5,456 nucleotides of DNA, from NCBI GenBank assembly GCA_049680295.1, contig JBAUHN010000171.1, positions 1 to 5,456 on the forward strand, in the 5' to 3' direction. Positions 1-5,456 of the stretch are shown piece by piece. Source of the stretch: JBAUHN01 sp049680295 (GTDB lineage Bacteria; Pseudomonadota; Alphaproteobacteria; Rhodobacterales; Rhodobacteraceae). The stretch's first letter is position 1. The number at the start of each line of letters is the position of its first letter. Under the pieces are notes generated by a model, which was not told the DNA's origin, searched no databases, and worked only from the letters and a program-made list of their open reading frames with translations. A program made the translations under genes and the position numbers.

Positions 1-105
1 CGTTTGCATCAAAACAAACGCCAGGGCAAGAATGCCAAGCGCCAGCCCCCGCAGTGCTGCGGCCGGGAATTTCGGGGGGGACAATGCTATTGCCTGGGAC
101 TTCAT
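1..105 (-). CDS. N-terminus of an exported or membrane-anchored protein, possibly a Do/DegP-like serine protease (partial)
   Basis: The first 35 codons of a minus-strand gene are present, and the frame is still open at the left edge. The start ATG (105-103) has a strong Shine-Dalgarno, AGGAGA at 117-112, six bases upstream. The peptide begins MKSQAIAL, has basic residues at K2, K12 and R19, then a hydrophobic run LALGILALAFVLM at about residues 21-33. This is the layout of a Sec signal peptide or an N-terminal membrane anchor; no cleavage site is visible before the edge. No catalytic domain lies in the window. The protease suggestion rests only on context: in many alphaproteobacteria a Do-family periplasmic protease gene follows hflK-hflC-DUF2065. 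The gap of 181 nt suggests it may have its own promoter. The coding start is well supported; the product name is a guess from neighbours. Confidence 0.6.
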   Translation of the reverse strand, partial: MKSQAIALSPPKFPAAALRGLALGILALAFVLMQT

Positions 106-149
106 CAGTCTTCTCCTGAGTACTCGATTTGTCTTCGTTAACTGGATCT

Positions 150-167
150 ACGTCTTTTACACGTCTT
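150..167. repeat. two ACGTCTT direct repeats, 11 nt apart
   Basis: ACGTCTT occurs at 150-156 and 161-167, an 11-nt period close to one DNA helical turn; on the transcribed strand these read AAGACGT. The shorter core GTCTT recurs at 131-135 and 108-112. Same-face half-sites of this kind are typical of some response-regulator boxes, but no specific regulator is recognised and the words are short. Confidence 0.3.
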
Positions 168-176
168 GTCACTAGG

Positions 177-194
177 ATGCATGTAGGTATGCAT
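177..194. repeat. ATGCAT-N6-ATGCAT dyad (operator-like or small hairpin)
   Basis: Two copies of the self-complementary hexamer ATGCAT (177-182 and 189-194) flank the six bases GTAGGT. The 12 outer bases are perfectly symmetric, so the site could bind a dimeric regulator or form a 6-bp hairpin with a 6-nt loop in the leader RNA. It lies about 70-90 bases before the start codon of the exported-protein gene. The symmetry is visible directly; a regulatory role is inferred and no known operator family is recognised. Confidence 0.35.
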
Positions 195-207
195 TGGGGC
201 AACATCA

Positions 208-235
208 AAGATATTTATTGCAGTATCTATCTCAA
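208..235 (-). promoter_or_regulatory. weak candidate promoter for the exported-protein gene
   Basis: On the minus strand TTGAGA (235-230) and TATCTT (213-208) are separated by 16 bases, in the AT-richest part of the gap. Each hexamer matches the housekeeping consensus at four of six positions. Transcription would begin near position 200, giving a leader of about 95 nt that contains the ATGCAT dyad and the AAGACGT repeats. The match is weak and such pairs occur by chance in AT-rich DNA. Confidence 0.22.
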
Positions 236-286
236 TTGAACGTGATCGCCATGTGATGATCGGCAAATCCACGGGCGCGTTTCCGC

Positions 287-481
287 CTAAGACCCGATCT
301 GGTAGCCAAACCAGATCAGGATCAACCCCGATACCAATACCAGCAAACCGACCTGCCGAATTGCCATTTCCGGCAAGGCCCGCAACGCGTCCAGCATCCG
401 TTCAATAAGCGAAGGGGCCAGCGCATAGGCCAGCCCCTCAACAATCATCACAAGTCCAAATGCGATTAATATCGTCGCCAT
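287..481 (-). CDS. DUF2065 family small inner-membrane protein (YjeT-like)
   Basis: This is a 64-residue protein with two hydrophobic segments, about residues 2-22 (ATILIAFGLVMIVEGLAYAL) and 43-60 (QVGLLVLVSGLILIWFGY). They are joined by a short loop with charged residues E27, R28, D31, R34 and E38. The G-L-V-x-x-x-E-G-L-x-Y pattern in the first helix, the size and the position right after hflC fit the DUF2065/YjeT family, whose Escherichia coli member also lies beside hflC. The function is not established; an accessory role with the HflKC complex is an inference from gene order. The ATG at 481-479 overlaps the hflC stop by one base (TGATG). A GTG three bases earlier (484) would add one residue but would leave only three bases after the GAGGG ribosome site, so the ATG is preferred. 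Confidence 0.85.
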   Translation of the reverse strand: MATILIAFGLVMIVEGLAYALAPSLIERMLDALRALPEMAIRQVGLLVLVSGLILIWFGYQIGS

Positions 482-1368
482 CACTCGCCCTCGGCGGACC
501 TCAAGCCCTGATCGCTGCGCAGGTAGTTAAAAAACTCGCTGTTGGGCGACATGACCATGGACGAATTGCTGCCCTTGAGCGCGCGGGTATAGGCCGTCAG
601 TGACCGGTAGAATTCAAAGAATTCAGGGTCGGCACCAAAGGCCGCAGCAAAGATCGCGTTGCGTTGGGCATCCGCTTCACCGCGGGCGATCTCGGCTTCG
701 CGACGGGCATCTGACACCAGTTCAACCACGGTTCTGTCTGCAAGGGCGCGGACACGTTGCGCCGCCTCGTTACCGCGCGCGCGTTCATCCGTAGCTTCGC
801 GTTCGCGTTCTGCACGCATCCGTTCAAAGGTCGCTTCAAGGTTTTCGGTCGGCAAGTCGGTGCGTTTCAGGCGCACGTCAATCACCTCAACCCCCAAGGT
901 ACGGGCCTGTTGAATGGCGCCGTTTCTGATCCGCAACATCAGGGCTGCACGATCTGACGACAGGATGTCGTTGGACGAGACCGAGCCGAGAATTTCACGT
1001 GTCTGGGCGCGCAAAATGGAATCGATCCGGTTTTCGGCAGTGGCGATACCGCCGGTACCAACCGCTTGTCTGAATTGACGCACATCGGCGATGCGGTAGC
1101 GGGCAAACGCATCCACAACCAGACGACGATCATCCGAGGGCGTGATTTCCAACGGATCAATATCGCGGCTTAGAATACGGTCATCGTAACGCACGACTTC
1201 CTGAATCAAGGGGATTTTGAACGCCAGACCAGGCTCTTCCTTAACGTCGACCACACGGCCGAATTGCAGGACCAGTGCGCTTTCGCGTTCATCAACGATA
1301 AAGACCGAAGACATCGCCGTTGCGATAGCAATCACCAGGATCGGCAAGAGAAAAGTTGTTTTCCGCAT
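481..1368 (-). CDS. hflC: HflC, SPFH/band-7 subunit of the FtsH modulator complex
   Basis: HflC pairs with HflK in a large inner-membrane assembly that encloses the ATP-dependent protease FtsH and modulates its action on membrane substrates. This 295-residue protein has an N-terminal membrane anchor (about residues 5-24), then the SPFH/prohibitin domain (about 25-190) with VDERESALVLQFGRVV at 25-40. The family-typical stretch VIDVRLKRTDLP lies at 162-173 and ERMRAERER at 182-190. A charged Ala/Glu/Arg-rich helix, likely a coiled coil, follows (about 180-240). The conserved tail has DPEFFEFYRSL at 247-257 and SPNSEFF at 274-280. The length is normal for the family. Its ATG overlaps the hflK stop by one base, and AAGGAAG at 1381-1375 gives a good ribosome site within the end of hflK, so the two subunits are probably translationally coupled. 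Identification is firm. Confidence 0.96.
   Translation of the reverse strand: MRKTTFLLPILVIAIATAMSSVFIVDERESALVLQFGRVVDVKEEPGLAFKIPLIQEVVRYDDRILSRDIDPLEITPSDDRRLVVDAFARYRIADVRQFRQAVGTGGIATAENRIDSILRAQTREILGSVSSNDILSSDRAALMLRIRNGAIQQARTLGVEVIDVRLKRTDLPTENLEATFERMRAEREREATDERARGNEAAQRVRALADRTVVELVSDARREAEIARGEADAQRNAIFAAAFGADPEFFEFYRSLTAYTRALKGSNSSMVMSPNSEFFNYLRSDQGLRSAEGE
488..492 (-). promoter_or_regulatory. ribosome binding site deciding the DUF2065 start
   Basis: GAGGG (492-488 on the minus strand) lies inside the last codons of hflC. It is six bases from the ATG at 481 but only three from the in-frame GTG at 484, which favours the ATG and the one-base stop/start overlap with hflC. Confidence 0.5.
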
Positions 1369-2531
1369 CAGTTACTTCCTTCATCAGTCGAGCGACGCAG
1401 CTCATTCAGCGGCAGGTAAGGCACGACACCCTGACCATTGCCGCCGCCACCAACGCTTTCATCAAGGATGATTTTGTCGATGCCGCCCAGCACTTGCTCC
1501 ATCGTTTCCAGATACAGCCGTTTGCGGGTTACTTCGGGGGCCTTTTGGTATTCGGTCAGAACCGCACTGAAACGGCTGGCCTCACCTTCGGCCTCGTTCA
1601 CCACGCGGGCGCGGTAGCCTTCGGCCTCTTCCAGCAGCTGTGCGGCAGAACCGCGTGCTTCGGCAAGAACCCGGTTGGCATAGGCATCCGCCACGTTTTG
1701 CAAGCGGTCCCGTTCCTGTTCGGCGGCCTGGACGTCCCGGAAAGCCGCGATCACCGATTCTGGTGGGTCGGCCTTGTCAAAGTTGACGCGGATGATGTTC
1801 ACACCGCTGCCGTAGCTTTCCAGCGTTGACTGGATCAGATCCTGCAACCGGCTGGCAATGACGCCACGGTCCCGGTTCAGGACCGGCGCCAATTCCGATT
1901 GCGCAATGATTTCGCGCATCGCCGACTCTGACACCGCACGAATGGTTTGACGCGGATCGCGCAGGTTAAACAAAAACGCGGACGGATCGGCAATATTCCA
2001 AACCACCTGGAAATCAATGTCGACGATGTTTTCGTCACCCGTCAGCATCAGACCTGCGTCACTGCCGCGTGCGCCGACACCGATGTCTTCGGTGCGCTCA
2101 TTCGACACGGCCAATACTTCTGCTGTGACAACCGGCCATGGGGCAAAGTTCAGGCCCGGCTGGCCAATTGTGGAAAATTCGCCCAGAAACAATTCAACCG
2201 ACTGTTCTTCGGGACGCACCGTATAGGCACTGGCGAAAAGCCAAGCCCCAAAGGTGATCAACAAGCCCAGACCGATCGTGCCACGGGTCAGTTGCGGGCC
2301 ACCGCCGCCAGTCTTTTGGCCACCGCTATTGCCGCCGCCACCGCGACCGCCCATCAGGACGCGCAGTTGTTCCTGGCCCTTTTTGACCAATTCCTCGATC
2401 TCGGGGATTTGCGGGCCATCGCTGTCGGGTCTGCGCCCGCCGTTGCCGTTGTTGCCACGGTTTCCGCCGTCAGGCTTGTCCCCGTCTGAATTTCCGCCGC
2501 CGCCCCATGGGCCGCCACTATTGCCTGCCAT
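1368..2531 (-). CDS. hflK: HflK, SPFH/band-7 subunit of the FtsH modulator complex
   Basis: HflK is the larger partner of HflC in the membrane complex around FtsH. The 387-residue product starts with a Gly/Asn/Asp-rich cytoplasmic region (MAGNSGGPWGGGGN onward, residues 1-40), a short amphipathic stretch PEIEELVKKGQEQL (43-56), and a second glycine-rich linker (61-79). One membrane helix follows (about 84-105). The SPFH domain (about 103-265) includes the HflK signature MLTGDENIVDIDFQVVWNI at 162-180. A charged helical region (about 266-335) comes next, and the C-terminus has the typical LYLETMEQVLGGIDKIILD at 339-357. The start ATG has GAGGA four bases upstream, and the MAGNSGGPWGGGG opening matches alphaproteobacterial HflK proteins. 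It lies 69 nt downstream of the gor stop codon on the same strand, so it may be co-transcribed with gor or have its own promoter. Identification is firm. Confidence 0.96.
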   Translation of the reverse strand: MAGNSGGPWGGGGNSDGDKPDGGNRGNNGNGGRRPDSDGPQIPEIEELVKKGQEQLRVLMGGRGGGGNSGGQKTGGGGPQLTRGTIGLGLLITFGAWLFASAYTVRPEEQSVELFLGEFSTIGQPGLNFAPWPVVTAEVLAVSNERTEDIGVGARGSDAGLMLTGDENIVDIDFQVVWNIADPSAFLFNLRDPRQTIRAVSESAMREIIAQSELAPVLNRDRGVIASRLQDLIQSTLESYGSGVNIIRVNFDKADPPESVIAAFRDVQAAEQERDRLQNVADAYANRVLAEARGSAAQLLEEAEGYRARVVNEAEGEASRFSAVLTEYQKAPEVTRKRLYLETMEQVLGGIDKIILDESVGGGGNGQGVVPYLPLNELRRSTDEGSN

Positions 2532-2550
2532 AAATTCCTCTTTCCTGACT

Positions 2551-2570
2551 GCATCACGCCTGAATGATGC
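2551..2570. repeat. inverted repeat upstream of hflK
   Basis: GCATCA (2551-2556) and TGATGC (2565-2570) are perfect inverted copies around an 8-nt loop, 20-39 bases before the hflK start. No T-run follows on the transcribed strand, so it does not look like an intrinsic terminator for gor. It could be an operator or a leader hairpin near the hflK ribosome site; a 6-bp stem can also arise by chance. Confidence 0.3.
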
Positions 2571-2592
2571 GTTGTTTCATACCTGTGATCAA
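2564..2592 (-). promoter_or_regulatory. weak candidate promoter for hflK
   Basis: On the minus strand TTGATC (2592-2587) and CATCAT (2569-2564) are 17 bases apart, each matching the housekeeping consensus at four of six positions. The -10-like element overlaps one arm of the inverted repeat at 2551-2570, a place where a repressor could act. A heat-shock sigma factor promoter is an alternative, since hfl genes are often stress-linked, but no clear heat-shock consensus is visible. Confidence 0.2.
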
Positions 2593-2603
2593 AACCCAAT
2601 AAA

Positions 2604-3977
2604 TCAAGCGGTTCGGATCGGAGATTTCATTGTTACGATTTCTTCCGACATTGTCGGATGCACAGCCACCGTGGCGTCAAAATCCTCTTTTGTGGCCCCC
2701 ATTTTAATGGCGACACCGGCAAGCTGGATCATTTCCCCGGCATTCGGGGCCACGATATGGCATCCCAGCACTTTGCGGGTCGCAACCGAGACGACCAGTT
2801 TCATCATCACCCGATCTGCCCGTCCGGCAAAGGCGGTCTGCATCGGCCGGAACGAGGTGCAGTAAATCTCAACCAGTTCCAGGTCGCGTGCATCTTCTTC
2901 GCTCAGGCCCACAGTGCCCATTTCGGGCTGGGTGAATATCGCCGATGGGATTAAGTCATGGTCAACCGGTGTCGGATTACCTGCGAATACCGTTTGCACA
3001 AAAGCCATGCCTTCGCGGATCGCAACCGGTGTCAGATTGACCCGGTTGGTCACATCGCCAATTGCATAGATCGAGGGGACGCCGGTCTGGCTGTATTCAT
3101 TGACCTCAATCTCGTGCCGGCGGCCAAGCGACACGCCGACATCTTCCAGCCCCATGCCTTTTGTGTTCGGATCACGACCGGTCGCAAACAACACAGCATC
3201 AAAGACATGTTCATGCCCGGTGGTCGATTTAACCCGGATTGGGCCGCTTTTCGCAGCTGGATCTGCGCGCGACATGTCCAGAATATTGGTGCCGACATGC
3301 AAATCTACGCCCCGTTCACGCATCTGTTCCGCAACCAATCCGCGGGCTTCTTCATCAAACCCACGCAGGATCTGCGCGCCGCGGTAGTATTGCGAGACCT
3401 TGACCCCAAGCCCATTCATAATGCCGGCAAATTCGCAGGCGATATACCCCCCACCGATGATCAAAATTGACTTTGGCATTTCGCTGAGATGAAAAATATC
3501 ATCTGAAACGATCCCCAGATCGGCATTGGGCAAATCAGGCCGCACCGGATGGCCACCGGTTGCCACCAGAATATGTTTGGCGGTTTTGCGTTCTCCGCCG
3601 GATAGCTCAACCGTATGCGCATCCCTGATCACGGCACGCGCATCAAAGGTTTCCACACCTGCCGAAGCCAGCAAATTGCGGTAAATTTGCTCTAACCGGT
3701 CCAGTTCAGTGTTCAGGCGGGCCGAAAAGCCGGTCCAATCAAACGACCCCTCGCCCAGGTTCCAGCCATAGGCTTTGGCATCAGAAACCACGTCCGAATA
3801 TCCTGACGCAAACACCATCAGCTTTTTCGGCACGCAGCCCCGGATCACACATGTGCCGCCATAGCGGTCCATTTCGGCCAGGCCAACCTTGGCGCCATGT
3901 TCGCCCGCCGCAACCCGCGCCGCCCGCACACCGCCTGAGCCGCCGCCAATCACAAACAGATCAAAGTCAAATTCCAT
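2604..3977 (-). CDS. gor: glutathione-disulfide reductase
   Basis: This cytoplasmic flavoenzyme reduces glutathione disulfide to two glutathione molecules with NADPH. The 457-residue protein shows the full class I pyridine nucleotide-disulfide oxidoreductase layout. The FAD site is GGGSGG at 11-16, and the redox-active pair is C43 and C48 in GGTCVIRGCVPKK. The NADPH-binding motif is GGGYIACEFAG at 175-185, with arginines R199 and R205 just downstream at the positions that select NADPH over NADH. The second FAD motif is AIGDVTNRVNLTPVA at 305-319. The C-terminal dimerisation domain carries the catalytic H440 and E445 in HPTMSEE. Together these favour glutathione reductase over dihydrolipoamide or mercuric reductase. 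A GTG at 3980 could add one residue, but the ATG at 3977 is better spaced from GGGAA (3988-3984) and gives the family-like N-terminus MEFDFDLFVIGGG. It lies 33 nt after rpiA, so one transcript is likely. Confidence 0.95.
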   Translation of the reverse strand: MEFDFDLFVIGGGSGGVRAARVAAGEHGAKVGLAEMDRYGGTCVIRGCVPKKLMVFASGYSDVVSDAKAYGWNLGEGSFDWTGFSARLNTELDRLEQIYRNLLASAGVETFDARAVIRDAHTVELSGGERKTAKHILVATGGHPVRPDLPNADLGIVSDDIFHLSEMPKSILIIGGGYIACEFAGIMNGLGVKVSQYYRGAQILRGFDEEARGLVAEQMRERGVDLHVGTNILDMSRADPAAKSGPIRVKSTTGHEHVFDAVLFATGRDPNTKGMGLEDVGVSLGRRHEIEVNEYSQTGVPSIYAIGDVTNRVNLTPVAIREGMAFVQTVFAGNPTPVDHDLIPSAIFTQPEMGTVGLSEEDARDLELVEIYCTSFRPMQTAFAGRADRVMMKLVVSVATRKVLGCHIVAPNAGEMIQLAGVAIKMGATKEDFDATVAVHPTMSEEIVTMKSPIRTA

Positions 3978-3983
3978 CACATA

Positions 3984-3988
3984 TTCCC
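3984..3988 (-). promoter_or_regulatory. ribosome binding site deciding the gor start
   Basis: GGGAA (3988-3984 on the minus strand) is six bases from the ATG at 3977 and only three from the in-frame GTG at 3980, so the ATG is the likelier start. It lies in the 33-nt spacer after rpiA, where no terminator is visible. Confidence 0.45.
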
Positions 3989-4010
3989 AAATTCAGGCCG
4001 GTTTTCATCG

Positions 4011-4799
4011 CTATTCCGCTAAATCCGCAAAAAGATTGACCGTTTCCACAAAATCCAGCCGACCTTGCGCGATTGTGCCTTCATTTATGTCGCGCACTTC
4101 GTTGCGACCATCCCCATAGCCGATCACAACTGTGTCACAGATATCAATAAACAGCCCATTCTCGACCACGCCCGGCATCTGGTTGAGCACCAGACCCAAC
4201 TGACGCGGGTTGCCAATACGCTTGAGATGCAGATCGAGGATATGATTGCCTTCATCCGTCACATATGCGGCATCGCCATTCATCCGCAAGCTGGTTTGCC
4301 GCCCCAGAACATCCATCGAAATCAACGTCTCTTCGATCAGGGCCTGGGTACTTTGCCAGCCAAAGGGGATCACCTCGATCGGCAGGGGGAAGGCGCCCAG
4401 GGTTTCCACCTCTTTACCGATGTCGGCGATAACAATCATTCGGTCCGAGGCCGTAGCCACAATTTTTTCTTGCAGTAACGCCCCGCCGCCGCCCTTGATC
4501 AGATTCAGATTACCATCAAATTCATCCGCCCCGTCGATGGTCAGATCCAGCCATTTCACCTCGTCCAGGGTCACGATGTCTATCCCAACGCTGCGCGCCA
4601 ATTCAGCAGTGCGCGTCGACGTAGGCACACAGTTGATCTGCAATCCATCATCGCGGACCCTTTCACCCAAACAACGCACCATCCAGGCCGCTGTGCTGCC
4701 GGTACCCAAACCGACGCGCATCCCGTCCTCTACAAATGCACATGCCCGTTTCGCAGCGACAAATTTCGCTTTTTCAATTGGCGATAAATCTCCTGACAT
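4011..4799 (-). CDS. rpiA: ribose-5-phosphate isomerase A
   Basis: RpiA interconverts ribose 5-phosphate and ribulose 5-phosphate in the non-oxidative pentose phosphate pathway, in the cytoplasm. Counting from the ATG at 4799, the 262-residue protein carries the phosphate-binding GLGTGST at 30-36, the active-site DGADEFD at 89-95, and KGGGGALLQEK at 102-112. D89, D92, K102 and E111 keep the same spacing as the catalytic D81, D84, K94 and E103 of the Escherichia coli enzyme. The frame stays open upstream to an ATG at 4856, which would add 19 residues (MATAGHAHYK onward). The inner start is preferred because it has AGGAG eight bases upstream, the sequence from MSGDLSPIEKAKF matches the usual RpiA N-terminus, and a candidate promoter covers the extension. 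gor follows 33 nt downstream. No defect is seen. Confidence 0.96.
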   Translation of the reverse strand: MSGDLSPIEKAKFVAAKRACAFVEDGMRVGLGTGSTAAWMVRCLGERVRDDGLQINCVPTSTRTAELARSVGIDIVTLDEVKWLDLTIDGADEFDGNLNLIKGGGGALLQEKIVATASDRMIVIADIGKEVETLGAFPLPIEVIPFGWQSTQALIEETLISMDVLGRQTSLRMNGDAAYVTDEGNHILDLHLKRIGNPRQLGLVLNQMPGVVENGLFIDICDTVVIGYGDGRNEVRDINEGTIAQGRLDFVETVNLFADLAE

Positions 4800-4807
4800 G
4801 GGGGTGT

Positions 4808-4812
4808 CTCCT
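4808..4812 (-). promoter_or_regulatory. ribosome binding site deciding the rpiA start
   Basis: AGGAG (4812-4808 on the minus strand) lies eight bases before the ATG at 4799 and sets the rpiA start there. The upstream in-frame ATG at 4856 is preceded by CCCAAATCCACC, which has no purine-rich ribosome site. Confidence 0.65.
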
Positions 4813-4826
4813 GCGGTTACCTGCGC

Positions 4827-4855
4827 CTTATAATGCGCATGTCCAGCAGTGGCCA
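4827..4855 (-). promoter_or_regulatory. candidate promoter for rpiA-gor
   Basis: On the minus strand TATAAG (4832-4827) matches the -10 consensus at five of six positions. With a 17-base spacer it is preceded by TGGCCA (4855-4850), a four-of-six match to the -35 element. Transcription would begin near 4820, giving a leader of about 20 nt before the ATG at 4799. The spacer contains the 8-bp palindrome ATGCGCAT (4833-4840). This is the best promoter candidate in the window but is unproven. Confidence 0.4.
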
Positions 4856-4936
4856 TGGTGGATTTGGGCGGAATGTGAAGGGGGGTTGGCCTTATTGTCC
4901 CATTTCAGGCGCACCGCCAGACGGATCAACAAACCG

Positions 4937-4950
4937 AAAACCGAGGTTTT
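4937..4950 (-). terminator. weak hairpin at the end of the TRAP permease gene
   Basis: AAAACC and GGTTTT form an inverted repeat with a two-base centre, effectively a 5-bp stem with a 4-nt loop, starting at the last base of the permease stop codon. A further GGTTTG follows on the transcribed strand. The stem is short and A-U rich and there is no separate long T-run, so termination here would be weak at best. Confidence 0.22.
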
Positions 4951-5456
4951 TATTGCAATGCGTTGGGCAAAAACAGCGCAATTCCGGGGAAGGCAATCAG
5001 CAAAAACGCCATGGCCAGCATGGTCAGACAATAGGGCAACGCCCCCAACATCACCTCGTTCAGGCTACCGGATTTTCGCGCGCCTTGCACCACGTAAAGG
5101 TTCAGGCCGACCGGCGGTGTGATCAGCGCCATTTCGATCAGAACGATCATCAAAATGCCAAACCAGATCACATCATACCCTTGTGCCACCACCAAAGGCA
5201 CGATGATCGGAATGGTGACAACCATCAGCGACAGGGTTTCGATGAAAAATCCCAGCACGATATAGAGCACCACAACAACAAGAATTGTTTTCAGCGGCGT
5301 CAGGCCCAGCCCGGTCATGAATGACGTCAATTCACGCCCTAATCCGGCTGAAGCCAGTGTAAAGTTCAAAAACGATGCCCCTATGACAATCAGCATGATC
5401 ATCGAGGTGATTTTGACGGTGCCGGTCAGGCTTTGGCTTAGCATTGACCATGACAC
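4950..5456 (-). CDS. TRAP transporter large permease, DctM type (C-terminal part)
   Basis: This is the last 168 residues of a TRAP (tripartite ATP-independent periplasmic) transporter large membrane subunit; the 5' part lies beyond the right edge and the first visible codon (GTG) is internal. With a small membrane subunit and a periplasmic binding protein, such permeases import organic acids or related solutes using an ion gradient. At least five hydrophobic segments are visible, at about residues 16-34, 56-72, 74-90, 97-117 and 136-160. The family hallmark ITPPVGLNLYV lies at 112-122, preceded by the acidic-residue helix ILIVLIEMAL-like stretch at about 101-111. The substrate cannot be told from this part, and no partner gene lies in the window. 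It ends 150 nt before the rpiA start and is probably a separate unit. Confidence 0.92.
   Translation of the reverse strand: MSWSMLSQSLTGTVKITSMIMLIVIGASFLNFTLASAGLGRELTSFMTGLGLTPLKTILVVVVLYIVLGFFIETLSLMVVTIPIIVPLVVAQGYDVIWFGILMIVLIEMALITPPVGLNLYVVQGARKSGSLNEVMLGALPYCLTMLAMAFLLIAFPGIALFLPNALQ

Larger units (their letters stand above)
106..286. other. 181-nt intergenic region upstream of the exported-protein gene
   Basis: This gap separates the DUF2065 stop from the next gene on the minus strand and is visibly more AT-rich than the surrounding genes. It holds the Shine-Dalgarno of the downstream gene, a weak candidate promoter, a symmetric ATGCAT pair and two AAGACGT repeats, listed separately. 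Just after the DUF2065 stop there is only a tiny GGCG/CGCC pairing with no T-run, so I see no convincing terminator and read-through from the hfl genes is possible. No small ORF or RNA gene is apparent. Confidence 0.6.

Noticed and set aside
241..290. Possible terminator after the DUF2065 gene
   Set aside because: Only a four-base GGCG/CGCC pairing is visible, with no T-run, so it does not support an intrinsic terminator.
2281..2350. Repetitive-looking GCCGCCACC-type sequence
   Set aside because: It is coding low complexity, the glycine-rich linker of HflK before its membrane helix, not a separate repeat element.
1947..2489. Plus-strand open frame of 180 codons opposite hflK
   Set aside because: It lies wholly inside a firmly identified gene, its composition reflects the opposite-strand codons, and no recognisable domain is present.
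2254..2865. Long proline-rich plus-strand open frame
   Set aside because: It is antisense to the glycine-rich start of hflK and runs on into gor. The Pro runs are the complement of Gly codons, and there is no family resemblance.
4246..4833. Plus-strand open frame of 195 codons opposite rpiA
   Set aside because: It is fully antisense to rpiA, whose catalytic motifs are intact; the translation resembles no known domain.
4833..5324. Plus-strand His/Gln-rich open frame across the rpiA upstream gap and the TRAP permease
   Set aside because: The His/Gln/Asp richness is what hydrophobic membrane-helix codons give when read on the opposite strand; it is a shadow of the permease gene.
1..5456. A hidden novel system (defence island, mobile element, CRISPR, RNA gene)
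   Set aside because: All long coding capacity is taken by recognised housekeeping families on one strand. The gaps are at most 181 nt and show no spaced repeat array, transposase, tRNA-like fold or recombination site that I could identify.

Overview
The window reads as a chromosomal core region of an alphaproteobacterium, most likely of the Rhodobacterales (Roseobacter-type). Three things point there: moderately high GC; proteins that look like typical alphaproteobacterial versions (an HflK with a long Gly/Asn-rich cytoplasmic N-terminus, and a glutathione reductase with a GGTCVIRGCVPKK active site); and the gene order rpiA, gor, hflK, hflC, DUF2065, then a secreted-protein gene. The taxonomic call is an inference from sequence feel, not from a search.

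Every supported gene lies on the minus strand, so transcription runs from high to low coordinates. In that order: the C-terminal 168 residues of a TRAP transporter large (DctM-type) permease, cut by the right edge; a 150-nt gap with a weak hairpin at the permease stop and a candidate promoter; rpiA (ribose-5-phosphate isomerase A, complete, 262 aa); gor (glutathione-disulfide reductase, complete, 457 aa) 33 nt later; a 69-nt gap with a small inverted repeat and a possible weak promoter; hflK, hflC and a small DUF2065/YjeT-type membrane protein, joined by TGATG stop/start overlaps; a 181-nt AT-richer gap with a short dyad and 11-nt-spaced repeats; and the first 35 codons of an exported or membrane-anchored protein, cut by the left edge and probably, from context only, a Do/DegP-like periplasmic protease.

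Two functional themes sit side by side. RpiA works in the non-oxidative pentose phosphate pathway and Gor spends NADPH to keep glutathione reduced. HflK and HflC form the SPFH-family membrane complex that surrounds and modulates the FtsH protease; DUF2065 is their usual small companion, and the exported protein downstream may add envelope proteolysis. Start codons were revised inward for rpiA (4799), gor (3977) and DUF2065 (481), using Shine-Dalgarno spacing and family N-termini.

I found no phage, insertion sequence, CRISPR array, RNA gene, toxin or unknown multi-gene cassette. This looks like ordinary housekeeping DNA. The findings are modest: regulatory-looking sequence in the gaps, coupled starts, and start-site corrections.
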